Source of the DNA: JBFHDX01 sp041584475
Lineage (GTDB): Bacteria > Pseudomonadota > Alphaproteobacteria > UBA8366 > JADFVY01
Direction of reading: 5' to 3'
NCBI GenBank assembly: GCA_041584475.1
Contig: JBFHDX010000034.1
Coordinates: forward strand, 1 to 31,588
DNA: 31,588 nt
A model generated the notes under the pieces. That model was not told where the DNA came from. It was given only the letters and a program-made list of their open reading frames with translations, and did no database searches. The stretch's first letter is position 1. Each line of letters starts with the position of its first letter. Shown in pieces: positions 8,887 through 16,903 of the stretch. The position numbers were made by a program, and so were the translations under genes.

Positions 8887-9341
8887 TTCAGCGGAAACCC
8901 CAGATCGATGTGAAAGGCCTCTTGCAGCGGCAGGTCGAGCACCTCCAGACCGGTGCGCGCAGCGATCTCGTCGAGCACGGCCCGCACTCGTGCCGCGCCG
9001 GGTGCAGCGACGACGAACCACAGGTTCAGCCGGTGTTGGCGCTCGTAATTGTGGTTTACCTCGTCGAAGCTGCTGACCAGTGCCGCGACCTCGTCCACGC
9101 GGCCGGACGGTACCGCCATCGCCGCCAGCGTACTGGCACCCGCGCGGTGTGGTGCGAACACCGGACCGACGCGGCTGACCAGACCACGATCGACGAACTC
9201 GGCAAGGCATCGCAGCACCGTCGCTTCGTCACAGCCGAGACGCTCCGCCAGCGCGGCGTAAGGTCTCGGCTGCAGCGGGAATTCCCGCTGGAAACCGTCC
9301 AGCAGGTCCATCTCGAGATCGCTCAATTCGTCAACCGGCAT
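8877..9341 (-). CDS. nirD: NirD: siroheme decarboxylase subunit
   Basis: 154 residues, first of the four siroheme decarboxylase genes. It contains the AsnC-like N-terminal part (LAERLGCDEATVLRCLAEF), the HNYERQHRLNLWFVVA stretch shared with NirG and the C-terminal IDLGFPLKW ending that I associate with NirD. ATG 9341 is preferred over the TTG at 9347, which overlaps the nirF stop (TTGA). Together NirDLGH convert siroheme made by NirE to 12,18-didecarboxysiroheme. All four products are present as separate proteins here, with no D-L fusion. Confidence 0.88.
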   Translation of the reverse strand: MPVDELSDLEMDLLDGFQREFPLQPRPYAALAERLGCDEATVLRCLAEFVDRGLVSRVGPVFAPHRAGASTLAAMAVPSGRVDEVAALVSSFDEVNHNYERQHRLNLWFVVAAPGAARVRAVLDEIAARTGLEVLDLPLQEAFHIDLGFPLKWT

Positions 9342-9343
9342 CG

Positions 9344-10540
9344 TCAAAGTCCGATCTTGTGCGCACGGGCGGTGAGGAATATTCCGCTCGGCTTGTCGAG
9401 CGGCAGCGTCGCCACGGGCTCGAGCGTCGCGGTGTCGTAGACGATGACCTTGTCGTCGTCCCGGACGGAGACCCAGACATGCTCGCCGCGTGGCGTGAAC
9501 TCCATGTGCAGCACCGCCTTACCGGGCTTCAGCGTGGCGATGATGCGCCGCGACGGCAGATCGATGACCTGCACCGTGTCGTTGCCGGGATGCGCGAAGT
9601 TGACCCAGACCTGCCGCGCGTCCGGCCGCGCCACCGCGAAGACCGGCTGCCCGTGCACGGCGATGCGACCAACCTCCTGCCAGCTCGCAAGGTCGACGAG
9701 CAGCACCTCGTGCCTGCCGACCGCGGGCAGCACGACGATATCGCCGGCGACCGCCCAGCCCTCGAGGTGCGGCATCTTGTAGACCGGCAGCGGCTCTTCG
9801 CCGCGGCCGTAACCGGCGAGGATGCGGGTGACGCCGGCGCCGGTATTCCAGAGATCCAGTTTCACCAGCCCGTCCTCGCCGAACAGCCCCGCGACATAGT
9901 AGCGGCCGTTGCCGGTGATCAGGCCGTCGTAGGGCAGGCGTCCGACATCGCGGAATTTGGTGATCCTCGGCGAGCCCGGATCGGACATATCGGCGATCCA
10001 GATCTCGCCGGCGTCGTACAGGCTGAACACGAAGCGATTGCCCGGCGCGTCCACCAGCCCCACGACCTTCGACGCCGCCCCGTCGGCGCCGATCGCCGGA
10101 ATGTCGGCAACCTGCTCGAGCGTCCGGGCGTCGAAGACGCGCACGCCGCCCGGCTCGTAGTTCGAGACGGCCACAAGGCGGCCGTCCTGCGAAATCGCGC
10201 CGCCGACACTGTTGCCGGCCTGGATCACCCGCCCGACCAACTTGCCGGCGAGTATGTCGACCTTGGTCAGGCCGCCGTCGCGACCAAAGATGAATGCGTA
10301 ACGCTCGTCGCGCGAGAACACGACGGACGCGTGCGACGTGTCGCCGAGCCCGGGCACCTTGTGCAGCAGCGAGTTTGTCGTCGTCTCGATGACCGCAAGC
10401 CGTCCGGCGGCACGCTCGATGACGACGCCGGCGTCGCCGGTGCCACGCATGCCGGCCTGATCGGCGCAGCCCGCCAGCAGCGCCGCGCCCACCGCGATCA
10501 GGCAGATCAGGATCGTTGCGCGAACGGGGTTGGCGGTCAT
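9344..10540 (-). CDS. nirF: NirF: heme d1 biosynthesis lipoprotein
   Basis: A periplasmic protein of 398 residues needed for the late steps of heme d1 synthesis. It is a d1-type beta-propeller without the cytochrome c domain of NirS and NirN. The N-terminus is a lipoprotein signal (about ICLIAVGAALLAG then Cys26), so it should be anchored to a membrane, as reported for Pseudomonas aeruginosa NirF. Propeller repeats are visible (FSRDERYAFIFGRDGGLTKVDI, SQDGRLVAVSNYEPGG in the middle, FTPRGEHVWVSVRDDDKV at the end). ATG 10540 overlaps the nirC stop (ATGA) and has GAGG 9 bases upstream; a second ATG at 10549 would add three residues. Confidence 0.92.
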   Translation of the reverse strand: MTANPVRATILICLIAVGAALLAGCADQAGMRGTGDAGVVIERAAGRLAVIETTTNSLLHKVPGLGDTSHASVVFSRDERYAFIFGRDGGLTKVDILAGKLVGRVIQAGNSVGGAISQDGRLVAVSNYEPGGVRVFDARTLEQVADIPAIGADGAASKVVGLVDAPGNRFVFSLYDAGEIWIADMSDPGSPRITKFRDVGRLPYDGLITGNGRYYVAGLFGEDGLVKLDLWNTGAGVTRILAGYGRGEEPLPVYKMPHLEGWAVAGDIVVLPAVGRHEVLLVDLASWQEVGRIAVHGQPVFAVARPDARQVWVNFAHPGNDTVQVIDLPSRRIIATLKPGKAVLHMEFTPRGEHVWVSVRDDDKVIVYDTATLEPVATLPLDKPSGIFLTARAHKIGL

Positions 10541-10866
10541 TTTGTCCATCCTCGGCGCAGTTGCAGAACCAGCCAGGCGGCCTCGTCTTCGGAAATCTCG
10601 AAGTCCCAGGGCGCCATCGGCGTCCCCGGCCGGCCGCGGAGAATCGCGTCGACGAGGCCGTCGTCGGGCTTGCCGGCCAGGGCCTCCGGCGTCAATGCCG
10701 GCCCGAGCCCGCCCTTCATCGTCATGCCGTGGCACGAACCGCAATCCTGCTCCAGCCGATAGAGGAGCTCGCGCTGCCGCTCGCCCCCGGGTTCGGCCGC
10801 AAGTCCCGGCGCCGCAGCGAATGCGGCACCGGCGCACAGGATCATCGCCAGAAGACGGTCAAACAT
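10537..10866 (-). CDS. nirC: NirC: small periplasmic cytochrome c (c55X type)
   Basis: 109 residues with a signal peptide (cut near GLAAEP) and one c-type heme site CGSCH, followed by a likely axial Met in the GTPMAPW segment. This is the monoheme NirC/cytochrome c55X family. In Pseudomonas it can donate electrons to NirS and has been proposed to take part in d1 maturation. It is preceded by GAGGTGG and overlaps the end of nirE by 8 bases. No nirM-type cytochrome c551 is seen, so NirC is the only soluble monoheme donor candidate in the operon. Confidence 0.9.
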   Translation of the reverse strand: MFDRLLAMILCAGAAFAAAPGLAAEPGGERQRELLYRLEQDCGSCHGMTMKGGLGPALTPEALAGKPDDGLVDAILRGRPGTPMAPWDFEISEDEAAWLVLQLRRGWTK

Positions 10867-11668
10867 GGCCCACCTCTACCAGGGGTATCGGCGCCCGCCG
10901 CGCCTCCTCGGCCGGGGCCGGCCCGGCCGGCATGCGGGCGAATGTGGCGACGCCGCCGATCACGAGCAGGGTCGGCGGTGCCAATCGCGCGGCGGCCACC
11001 CTGTCCGGCAGCGTTGCCAGCGTGCCTCTGCAGAGCCGCCGCTGCGCTGTCGTACCGTTCGATATGGCGGCGGCAGGGGTCTCCGCCGGAAGGCCTGCCT
11101 CGATGAGACGGTCGCGGATTTCCGGAAGGCTGGCGAGCGCCATGTAGAACACGAGCGTCGTACCGGGATCGGCCAGGCTTCGCCAGTTGAGATCGAGCGA
11201 TGCATCGCCGTGCCGGTGGCCGGTGACCAGGCGGACGCCGGTCGCCATGTCGCGATGCGTCAACGGAATTCCGTACTCCGCGAGGCACCCGGAGGCCGCG
11301 GTGATGCCCGGGATCACGACATAGGGTATGCCTTGTCGCCGCAGCTCCTCCGCTTCCTCGCCACCGCGTCCGAAGACGAAGGGATCGCCTCCCTTCAGGC
11401 GCACGACGGCGCGTCCGGCGCGCGCGAACGCCACGAGGAGGGCGTTGATCTGCGCTTGCGGGATCGGGTGAAACCCGCTGCTCTTCCCGACGAACACACG
11501 CTCGGCAGCCGGCGGCGCCAGCGCGACGATGCCGGCACCGACGAGGCGGTCGTAAACGACGACATCGGCAGCACGGATCACGCGCTCCGCCTTGACCGTG
11601 AGCAGGTCCGGATCGCCGGGTCCGGCACCGACCAGATATACCTGAGGTCTGGATACTACCTCCGTCAC
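10859..11668 (-). CDS. nirE: NirE: uroporphyrinogen-III C-methyltransferase for heme d1
   Basis: 269 residues of the SUMT family, making precorrin-2 from uroporphyrinogen III with two SAM molecules; it supplies the heme d1 branch. Family motifs: VGAGPGDPDLLT near the N-terminus, LKGGDPFVFGRGGEE, and VIPGITAASG. It has no siroheme synthase (CysG) domains, as expected for NirE. GTG 11668 is the chosen start, with AAGGGGG 6 bases upstream. An in-frame TTG at 11746 would put the coding region through the strong hairpin at 11731-11757 and adds a non-family leader, so it is less likely. Linkage to nirS decides NirE over a cobalamin or siroheme role. Confidence 0.92.
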   Translation of the reverse strand: MTEVVSRPQVYLVGAGPGDPDLLTVKAERVIRAADVVVYDRLVGAGIVALAPPAAERVFVGKSSGFHPIPQAQINALLVAFARAGRAVVRLKGGDPFVFGRGGEEAEELRRQGIPYVVIPGITAASGCLAEYGIPLTHRDMATGVRLVTGHRHGDASLDLNWRSLADPGTTLVFYMALASLPEIRDRLIEAGLPAETPAAAISNGTTAQRRLCRGTLATLPDRVAAARLAPPTLLVIGGVATFARMPAGPAPAEEARRAPIPLVEVGHV

Positions 11669-11730
11669 CGCCACCCCCTTGGCTCGTGGTTCGCCGACTG
11701 GTCTTCCGAGAGAGGGCAAACGTTTGAAGC

Positions 11731-11757
11731 CGGGCGGGGCCACCAAAACCCCGCCCG
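11731..11757 (-). terminator. Strong GC hairpin between nirS and nirE
   Basis: A perfect 9-base inverted repeat, CGGGCGGGG and CCCCGCCCG, with a 9-base loop, lies 12 bases after the nirS stop and 62 bases before nirE. No T-run follows on the transcribed strand, so it is not a textbook terminator. It may partly terminate the transcript, or act as a stabilising 3' end for a nirS mRNA. Either would give more NirS than d1-synthesis enzymes. Confidence 0.6.
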
Positions 11758-11768
11758 TGCTCCGCCAG

Positions 11769-13511
11769 TCAGTAGACGTCGTTCTTCGTATTGAAGACGT
11801 TGAACTTACCGGTCGGCGTCACCAGGCGCTCGTCCTTGATGACCGCCTTGAGCTTGCGCGTCTTGTCGTCGATGACGACGATGGCGGACGTCTGGTCCTT
11901 GCTGTTCCACACCGAGAACCAGATCTCCGAGCCATCCTTGTTGTATTCGCCCTGGACGACGCGACGCACGCCCTCGGCGATGCCGGACCATTCGCCGACC
12001 GGGATGACCTCGTAACCCTTGTCGAGGTTGCGGATGTCGAAGACGGCGACCGACGAGGCGATCTCGGCCTCCGGGTGGAGGGGCGTGTCGACCCACAGAT
12101 TCCTCGACTTCGGGTGCGTCTTGATGAACAGCGAACCGCCGCCCTGCCCCTCGAGCTTCTGAACGACCTTCCACGCGTGTTTCTTGTTCTTGGCGGGATC
12201 CGTGCCGATCAATGCGATCGTCTCGTCGCCGAGATGGCTGGTGGCCCAGACCGGGCCGTAGGTCGGATGAACGAAGTTCGCGCCACGGCCCGGGTGCGGC
12301 TTGTCGCCGGTCTCGATCAAAGCCACCAGCTTGTTGTCCTTGGTGTCGACGACCGCCACCTTGTTGCGTGCGTTGGCGGCGACCAGGAAGTAGCGACCCG
12401 ACGAATCGAATCCACCGTCGTGCAGGAACCGCTCGGCAGCGATGTTGGTCACCTTGAGGTTGTCCAGATCCTCGTAGTTGACCATCAGGATGTGGCCGGT
12501 TTCCTTGATGTTGACGATGAACTCCGGGTGATAGTGCGAGGCGACGATCGATGCGACGCGCGGTTCCGGGTGATATTCCTGGGTGTCATACGTCATGCCG
12601 CGCGTCGAGACGATCTTGAGCGGCTCGAGCGTATGCCCGTCCATGATCACGTATTGCGGCGGCCAGTATGAGCCGGCGATCGCGTATTTGTCCTCCCACC
12701 CCTTCATCTTCGAGGTCTCGACCGAGCGCGCCTCGATGCCGACCTTGAGCTCCGCCACCGTCTGCGGCGGATCCATGAACAGGTCGATGAGGTTGATCTT
12801 GCCGTCGCGGCCGATCGTGAAGACGTAGCGGCCGGAGGCGGAAAGCCGGGAGATATGGACCGCGTAGCCGGTCTCGATGACGGTGGCGATCTTCTTCGAA
12901 TTGCCGTCGATCAGGGCGACCTGGCCGCTGTCGCGAAGCGTGACCGAGAACAGGTTATCGAGGTCGAGCTTGTTCATCTGCTTCTTCGGCCGCTTGTCGA
13001 CGGGGACGATGACCTTCCACGTCCCCCTCATTTCCTTCATGCCCCATTCGGGTGGCTGCGGCGGTTCGTTGAGCAGGTAGGTGGTCATGATATCGATCTG
13101 CTCTTCGGTCAGTTCGCCGGACGTGCCCCAGTTCGGCATTCCGGCGGGCGAGCCGTAGGTGATGAACGCCTTGAGGTAGTCGGCGCCGAGCTCGCGCGTC
13201 AGATCGGTGGTCAGCGCCTTGCCGGTGGCACCCTTTCGCAGCACGCCGTGACAGCCCGCGCAGCGCTCGAAATACAGCTTCTTACCCAGGGCGAATTGCT
13301 CCGCCGTCAAGGACGGAACGCCGGGCCTCGCGCCGGGTTGTTCGACCTTTTGTTCTTCCAGAACGTCGAGGCTCGGCTCGTAGCGTTCACCGGGCTGTGT
13401 CTCGTGCTTCTTCAGCGCTTCCGGGCTCGGCTGCTGGGCAATCGCCAGCACACTCCCGAGGACGAGTGCAAAACCGAAACCGACAACGGTTCCGCGGAGG
13501 ATGTTCGTCAT
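11769..13511 (-). CDS. nirS: NirS: cytochrome cd1 nitrite reductase
   Basis: The periplasmic homodimeric enzyme that reduces nitrite to NO, 580 residues. It has a signal peptide (MTNILRGTVVGFGFALVLGS, cut near AIAQQ), a heme c site CAGCH (Cys84, Cys87, His88), a short cytochrome domain with PEWGM, and the eight-bladed d1 propeller. The d1 pocket is recognisable: YAVHISRLSASGRY (proximal His), ASHYHPEFIVN and RFLHDGGFDSSGRY (the two active-site His of the distal pocket). GGAGAGG precedes ATG 13511. The gene is divergent from nirI and has an Fnr-type box centred 68 bases before its start codon. It is intact and of normal family length. Confidence 0.97.
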   Translation of the reverse strand: MTNILRGTVVGFGFALVLGSVLAIAQQPSPEALKKHETQPGERYEPSLDVLEEQKVEQPGARPGVPSLTAEQFALGKKLYFERCAGCHGVLRKGATGKALTTDLTRELGADYLKAFITYGSPAGMPNWGTSGELTEEQIDIMTTYLLNEPPQPPEWGMKEMRGTWKVIVPVDKRPKKQMNKLDLDNLFSVTLRDSGQVALIDGNSKKIATVIETGYAVHISRLSASGRYVFTIGRDGKINLIDLFMDPPQTVAELKVGIEARSVETSKMKGWEDKYAIAGSYWPPQYVIMDGHTLEPLKIVSTRGMTYDTQEYHPEPRVASIVASHYHPEFIVNIKETGHILMVNYEDLDNLKVTNIAAERFLHDGGFDSSGRYFLVAANARNKVAVVDTKDNKLVALIETGDKPHPGRGANFVHPTYGPVWATSHLGDETIALIGTDPAKNKKHAWKVVQKLEGQGGGSLFIKTHPKSRNLWVDTPLHPEAEIASSVAVFDIRNLDKGYEVIPVGEWSGIAEGVRRVVQGEYNKDGSEIWFSVWNSKDQTSAIVVIDDKTRKLKAVIKDERLVTPTGKFNVFNTKNDVY

Positions 13512-13572
13512 GACGCCTCTCCATTCAGATGCTTTGCTAAGGCGAAATTGCCCAAACCGGCGGCTCGCGACA

Positions 13573-13586
13573 TTGACAATAGTCAA
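13573..13586 (-). promoter_or_regulatory. Fnr/Dnr/NnrR-type box for nirS
   Basis: TTGACAATAGTCAA, a symmetric TTGAC-N4-GTCAA site, centred at 13579.5, 68 bases from the nirS ATG. A class II activator site (-41.5) would put the transcript start near 13538, leaving a leader of about 27 bases. It is identical in all 14 bases to the site at 19000-19013. Confidence 0.85.
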
Positions 13587-13613
13587 GATCGCGGGCGTCG
13601 CGCGGCAGCGCGA

Positions 13614-13627
13614 TTGACGCCTGTCAA
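13614..13627 (+). promoter_or_regulatory. Fnr/Dnr/NnrR-type box for nirI
   Basis: TTGACGCCTGTCAA: the same TTGAC/GTCAA half-sites with a different N4 core. Its centre is 105 bases before the nirI ATG. It would serve the nirI-nirX-nnrS transcript. Confidence 0.8.
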
Positions 13628-13725
13628 TGAACCGGCAACGACATCCCGGGATGCTGCATGCGGGTCGCCCCGGCGGTTGCCGATTTCAGGCACCTTGCCG
13701 TGGCTTTCAGGAGGTGCGCGAATCG

Positions 13726-15876
13726 ATGTCCCGATCTGCGACAAATCGACGCGGATGCGGCGCTGCGAGCCTAATTGGTCGCATCGGACGGCGACTCGCG
13801 CCGTTCGTCTTCGCGACGATGTGCACGATTTGCACAGCGGGCGCCCAGGGTTCTCCCGACGCCTCCGGCGGCGACGAAGCGGGGTTACTGGCCCGCGTGT
13901 TCCCCGACGCGAGCGAATTCGGGCCGAGCGAGGGAACGCCGCCCGCGATTGCGGCGTATCGGGGCGATCGGCTCGCCGGCTACGTGTTTCGGACCCACGA
14001 GGTCGTGCAGTCGGTCGGCCTCTCCGGCAAGACGCTGAACATCGCCGTCGGCCTCGACATGGCCGGCCGGATCACCGGCGCCGAGATCATCGAGCAGCAC
14101 GAGCCGATCCTGGCCATCGGGGTCTCGAGCCAGGATCTCGCCGCTTTCGTGGCCAAATTCGCCGGACGCGATGCGCGCGAGCCGCCGCTGATCGTCCGCA
14201 GAACCCCGCGGTCGGCGGACCAGCTGGCGGCGGTCAGCGGCGCGACCGTCTCGTCGCTTCTCATTTCCGACGCGATCTACCAGTCGGCGCGAGCGGTCGG
14301 CCAGACGCGGGGACTCCTCGCGGCCGATGCGTCGCGGATCGACCTCGTGAGCTTCGAGCCCGCCGATTGGCGGACGCTGCTGCGCGACGAATCGCTGGCC
14401 GTGCTCGAACTCGACGTCGCCAGCGTCGAACAGGCCCTGGCGAAGAGGGGCGGTCGGCTGTATCCGGCAGGTGTCGATCCGCCGCGCGGCGACGTACGCT
14501 TCCTGAAACTGGTCGTCGGACTGGCGACGCCGGCGCGGATCGGCCGCAACCTTCTGGGCCCGCAGCTCTACAACAAGCTGGTCGGCTCGCTCGCGTCCGG
14601 CGAACAGCTCGTTTTCATCGCCGCCAACGGCCTCTATTCGTTCAAGGGCACGGGCTATGTTCGCAGCGGCCGCTTCGAGCGCATCCAGCTCGCGCAGGAC
14701 GAGCGAACGATCCGCTTCGCCGCGGAGGATCATTTGCGGGTCGATCGGCTGCGTGCCGACGGGGCACCGGAGTTTCGGGAAATGGCGCTGTACCGGATCC
14801 GTCCCGAGAGCGGATTCGATCCGGCCCGCCCCTGGCGCCTCGACGTCATCGTCACCGGCGAAAGCGACGTCGGCGAGGTACATGCGATCCACTCGCTCGA
14901 CTATGCGATCCCCCGACGCTACCTGACAGCCGCCGCGGTGACCCCGATCACGCCGCCTTCGCAGGCATTGTGGCGCAACGTGTGGCTCGACCGGCTGCCC
15001 GACGTCGTCCTGCTGTCGTTGCTGCTCGGCGGTCTCGGCACGCTGTTCTTCCTGCAGGACATGGTAGCGGGACGACCCCGGCTCTATCGCGGCATGCGGT
15101 ACGCCGTACTCGGCATCACCCTGCTCTGGCTCGGCTGGTACGCGGCGGCGCAGCTCTCGGTTCTCAATGTCTTCACGTTCGCCGGGGCGCTGCGGACCGA
15201 ATTTCGCTGGGAGTTTTTCCTGCTGGAGCCACTGATCTTCATCCTGTGGTGTTACGTCGCCGTGGCCCTGCTGTTCTCCGGCCGAGGTGCCTTCTGCGGC
15301 TGGCTTTGCCCGTTTGGCGCGCTGCAGGAGCTGTCCAACCGGATCGGCCGCCGCTTCCGCATCCCGCAGCTGCGCGTTCCCTTCGGCCTGCATGAGAGGT
15401 TGTGGCCTTTGAAATACATCGTCTTTCTGGGACTGTTCGCGATCTCGCTCGGGTCGATCGATCTGGCGCAGACGGGGTCCGAGATCGAGCCGTTCAAGAC
15501 CGCGATCGTGCTTCGTTTCGTCCGCGAATGGCCGTTCGTCGTCTACGCGCTGCTGCTGCTCGGCGTCGGCCTGTTCATCGAGCGGGCCTTTTGCCGCTAT
15601 CTCTGTCCACTCGGCGCGGCGTTGGCGATCCCGGCGCGGATTCGGATGTTCGAATGGCTCAAGCGCCGCTGGCACTGTGGCCGGCAATGCAACATCTGCG
15701 CGACGCAATGTCCGGTGCAGGCAATCCATCCGAACGGCACGATCAATCCCAACGAGTGCATCTACTGCCTCAACTGCCAGACGCTGTATTTCGACGATAC
15801 GGTCTGCCCGCCGCTGATCGAGCGACGCAAGCGGCGCGAGATGCGGACCGCCACGGTCGCAATCGAGGGAGACTAG
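13726..15876 (+). CDS. nirI: NirI: NosR-family flavin/Fe-S membrane protein
   Basis: 716 residues, a polytopic inner-membrane protein needed for nirS expression or activity in Paracoccus, probably by passing electrons across the membrane. Order: an N-terminal signal segment, a periplasmic FMN-binding domain with the covalent flavin motif SGAT (Thr174) near residues 80-180, a further periplasmic region, about five membrane helices (about 400-615) with two CxxxCP motifs (CGWLCP, CRYLCP), and a C-terminal ferredoxin-like part with two clusters (CNICATQCP and CIYCLNC with later CP). It is called NirI rather than NosR because it is divergent from nirS and followed by nirX, and no nosZ is seen. AGGAGG lies 11 bases before the ATG. 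Confidence 0.9.
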   Translation: MSRSATNRRGCGAASLIGRIGRRLAPFVFATMCTICTAGAQGSPDASGGDEAGLLARVFPDASEFGPSEGTPPAIAAYRGDRLAGYVFRTHEVVQSVGLSGKTLNIAVGLDMAGRITGAEIIEQHEPILAIGVSSQDLAAFVAKFAGRDAREPPLIVRRTPRSADQLAAVSGATVSSLLISDAIYQSARAVGQTRGLLAADASRIDLVSFEPADWRTLLRDESLAVLELDVASVEQALAKRGGRLYPAGVDPPRGDVRFLKLVVGLATPARIGRNLLGPQLYNKLVGSLASGEQLVFIAANGLYSFKGTGYVRSGRFERIQLAQDERTIRFAAEDHLRVDRLRADGAPEFREMALYRIRPESGFDPARPWRLDVIVTGESDVGEVHAIHSLDYAIPRRYLTAAAVTPITPPSQALWRNVWLDRLPDVVLLSLLLGGLGTLFFLQDMVAGRPRLYRGMRYAVLGITLLWLGWYAAAQLSVLNVFTFAGALRTEFRWEFFLLEPLIFILWCYVAVALLFSGRGAFCGWLCPFGALQELSNRIGRRFRIPQLRVPFGLHERLWPLKYIVFLGLFAISLGSIDLAQTGSEIEPFKTAIVLRFVREWPFVVYALLLLGVGLFIERAFCRYLCPLGAALAIPARIRMFEWLKRRWHCGRQCNICATQCPVQAIHPNGTINPNECIYCLNCQTLYFDDTVCPPLIERRKRREMRTATVAIEGD

Positions 15877-15880
15877 GATC

Positions 15881-16903
15881 ATGATCCCTCCGCCCCTCTT
15901 CCCCACCCCGCGCCCGCTGACCCGGCGCCGCGTCCTGACCATCATGGGGGCCGCCGGGGCCACGTTGCCTCTGTCCGGCGCCGGTGACCGCAGCGGATCG
16001 CGCATGCCCACGCTGGAATGGCGGGGTCGGGCCCTGGGTGGGCCGGCGAGGATCGTCATCCGTCACGCCGACGAATCGATCGTGCGTGCGCTGATATCGC
16101 ATTGCGTCCGCGAGATCGATCGCCTCGACGCCATCTTCAGCCTCTATCGCGCCGATTCCGAGATCGCGCGGCTGAATCGCGACGGCATCGTCACGGCGCC
16201 GTCGCTCGATTTTCGCGTGCTCATGGCGGACGCGCGGCGGTACGGCGCGCTCAGCGACGGCGTCTTCGACGTGACCATGCAGCCGCTGTGGCGCCTGTAT
16301 CGACGCCATTTCACGCTGCATCGGGACGACGGGCTCGGCCCCGGCGCACGGGCGATCGCGGACGCGGCCGCTTTGGTCGATTATCGACGCATCGACCTCG
16401 ACCGCGGCCGGATTCGTCTGGCTCGTCCTGGCATGGCGGTGTCGCTGAACGGCATCGCGCAGGGTTATCTTACCGATCGCATCGCCGATATGCTTCGCGA
16501 CGCCGGCATGTCGGGCGTGCTCGTCGATCTGGGGGAGATCAGGGTCATCGCGGAGCAGCGCGGCGTGCCCTGGCGTATCGGCATCGAGAATCCGCTGCGA
16601 CCGGCCAAGCTCCGAGACCGCGTCACGCTGACCAACGGCGCGGTCGCGACGTCCGGCGGTTACGGGACGCGCTTCGACGCGGCGGGTCGGTATCACCATC
16701 TCTTCGACCCGGCAACCGGGCATTGCCCCAGCGGCATCGTCGCGGCTACCGCGATCGCGGCCACGGCAACCGTCGCCGACGCCCTCGCCACGAGCCTTGC
16801 CGTATCCGCCCCGCAGGACGCGCAGCGGACGCTGCGGGCATTCGCCGGACGCCGGGCCCATCTCACCCTCTCCGACGGCACGAAAAGGACGATCGAGGCA
16901 TGA
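15881..16903 (+). CDS. nirX: NirX: ApbE-type FAD:protein FMN transferase
   Basis: 340 residues of the ApbE family, which attaches FMN to a Thr of target proteins. The obvious target is NirI, encoded 4 bases upstream, at its SGAT motif. Family features: FSLYRADSEIARLN, LNGIAQGYLTD, VDLGEI (where many ApbE have DxGG) and HLFDPATG. The N-terminus has a twin-arginine-like signal (RRRVLTIMGAAGA), fitting export of the folded, flavin-bound enzyme to the periplasm. GGGAG precedes the ATG. The stop overlaps the nnrS start. Confidence 0.9.
   Translation: MIPPPLFPTPRPLTRRRVLTIMGAAGATLPLSGAGDRSGSRMPTLEWRGRALGGPARIVIRHADESIVRALISHCVREIDRLDAIFSLYRADSEIARLNRDGIVTAPSLDFRVLMADARRYGALSDGVFDVTMQPLWRLYRRHFTLHRDDGLGPGARAIADAAALVDYRRIDLDRGRIRLARPGMAVSLNGIAQGYLTDRIADMLRDAGMSGVLVDLGEIRVIAEQRGVPWRIGIENPLRPAKLRDRVTLTNGAVATSGGYGTRFDAAGRYHHLFDPATGHCPSGIVAATAIAATATVADALATSLAVSAPQDAQRTLRAFAGRRAHLTLSDGTKRTIEA

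Larger units (their letters stand above)
13512..13725. promoter_or_regulatory. Divergent nirS/nirI promoter region
   Basis: 214 bases between the start codons of nirS (minus) and nirI (plus). It carries two complete Fnr/Dnr-type boxes 41 bases apart centre to centre, one placed for each direction. No clear sigma-70 -35 boxes are visible, as expected for activator-dependent promoters. An in-frame extension of nirI upstream to 13627 would overlap the second box, so the ATG at 13726, with its own AGGAGG, is the better nirI start. Confidence 0.7.

Noticed and set aside
7428..9341. Four Lrp/AsnC-type transcription regulators in a row
   Set aside because: The AsnC-like fold is shared, but the HNYxREHRLN and WPYNLF segments and the place between nirF and nirJ identify NirD, L, G and H siroheme decarboxylases.
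11669..11746. N-terminal extension of nirE from TTG 11746
   Set aside because: It would translate through the strong hairpin and adds a Pro/Gly-rich leader not expected in the family, while GTG 11668 has a good ribosome site.
12855..15395. 846-codon open frame on the plus strand across the nirS/nirI junction
   Set aside because: Its first half is antisense to nirS and its second half is nirI in another frame; composition is Arg/Ala-rich and no domain is seen.
13726..15876. NosR of a nitrous oxide reductase cluster
   Set aside because: NosR and NirI are close relatives, but the gene is divergent from nirS, followed by nirX and nnrS, and no nosZ, D, F, Y or L is present.
13885..16059. 724-codon open frame on the minus strand
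   Set aside because: It is antisense to nirI and the start of nirX. High-GC genes produce long shadow frames.
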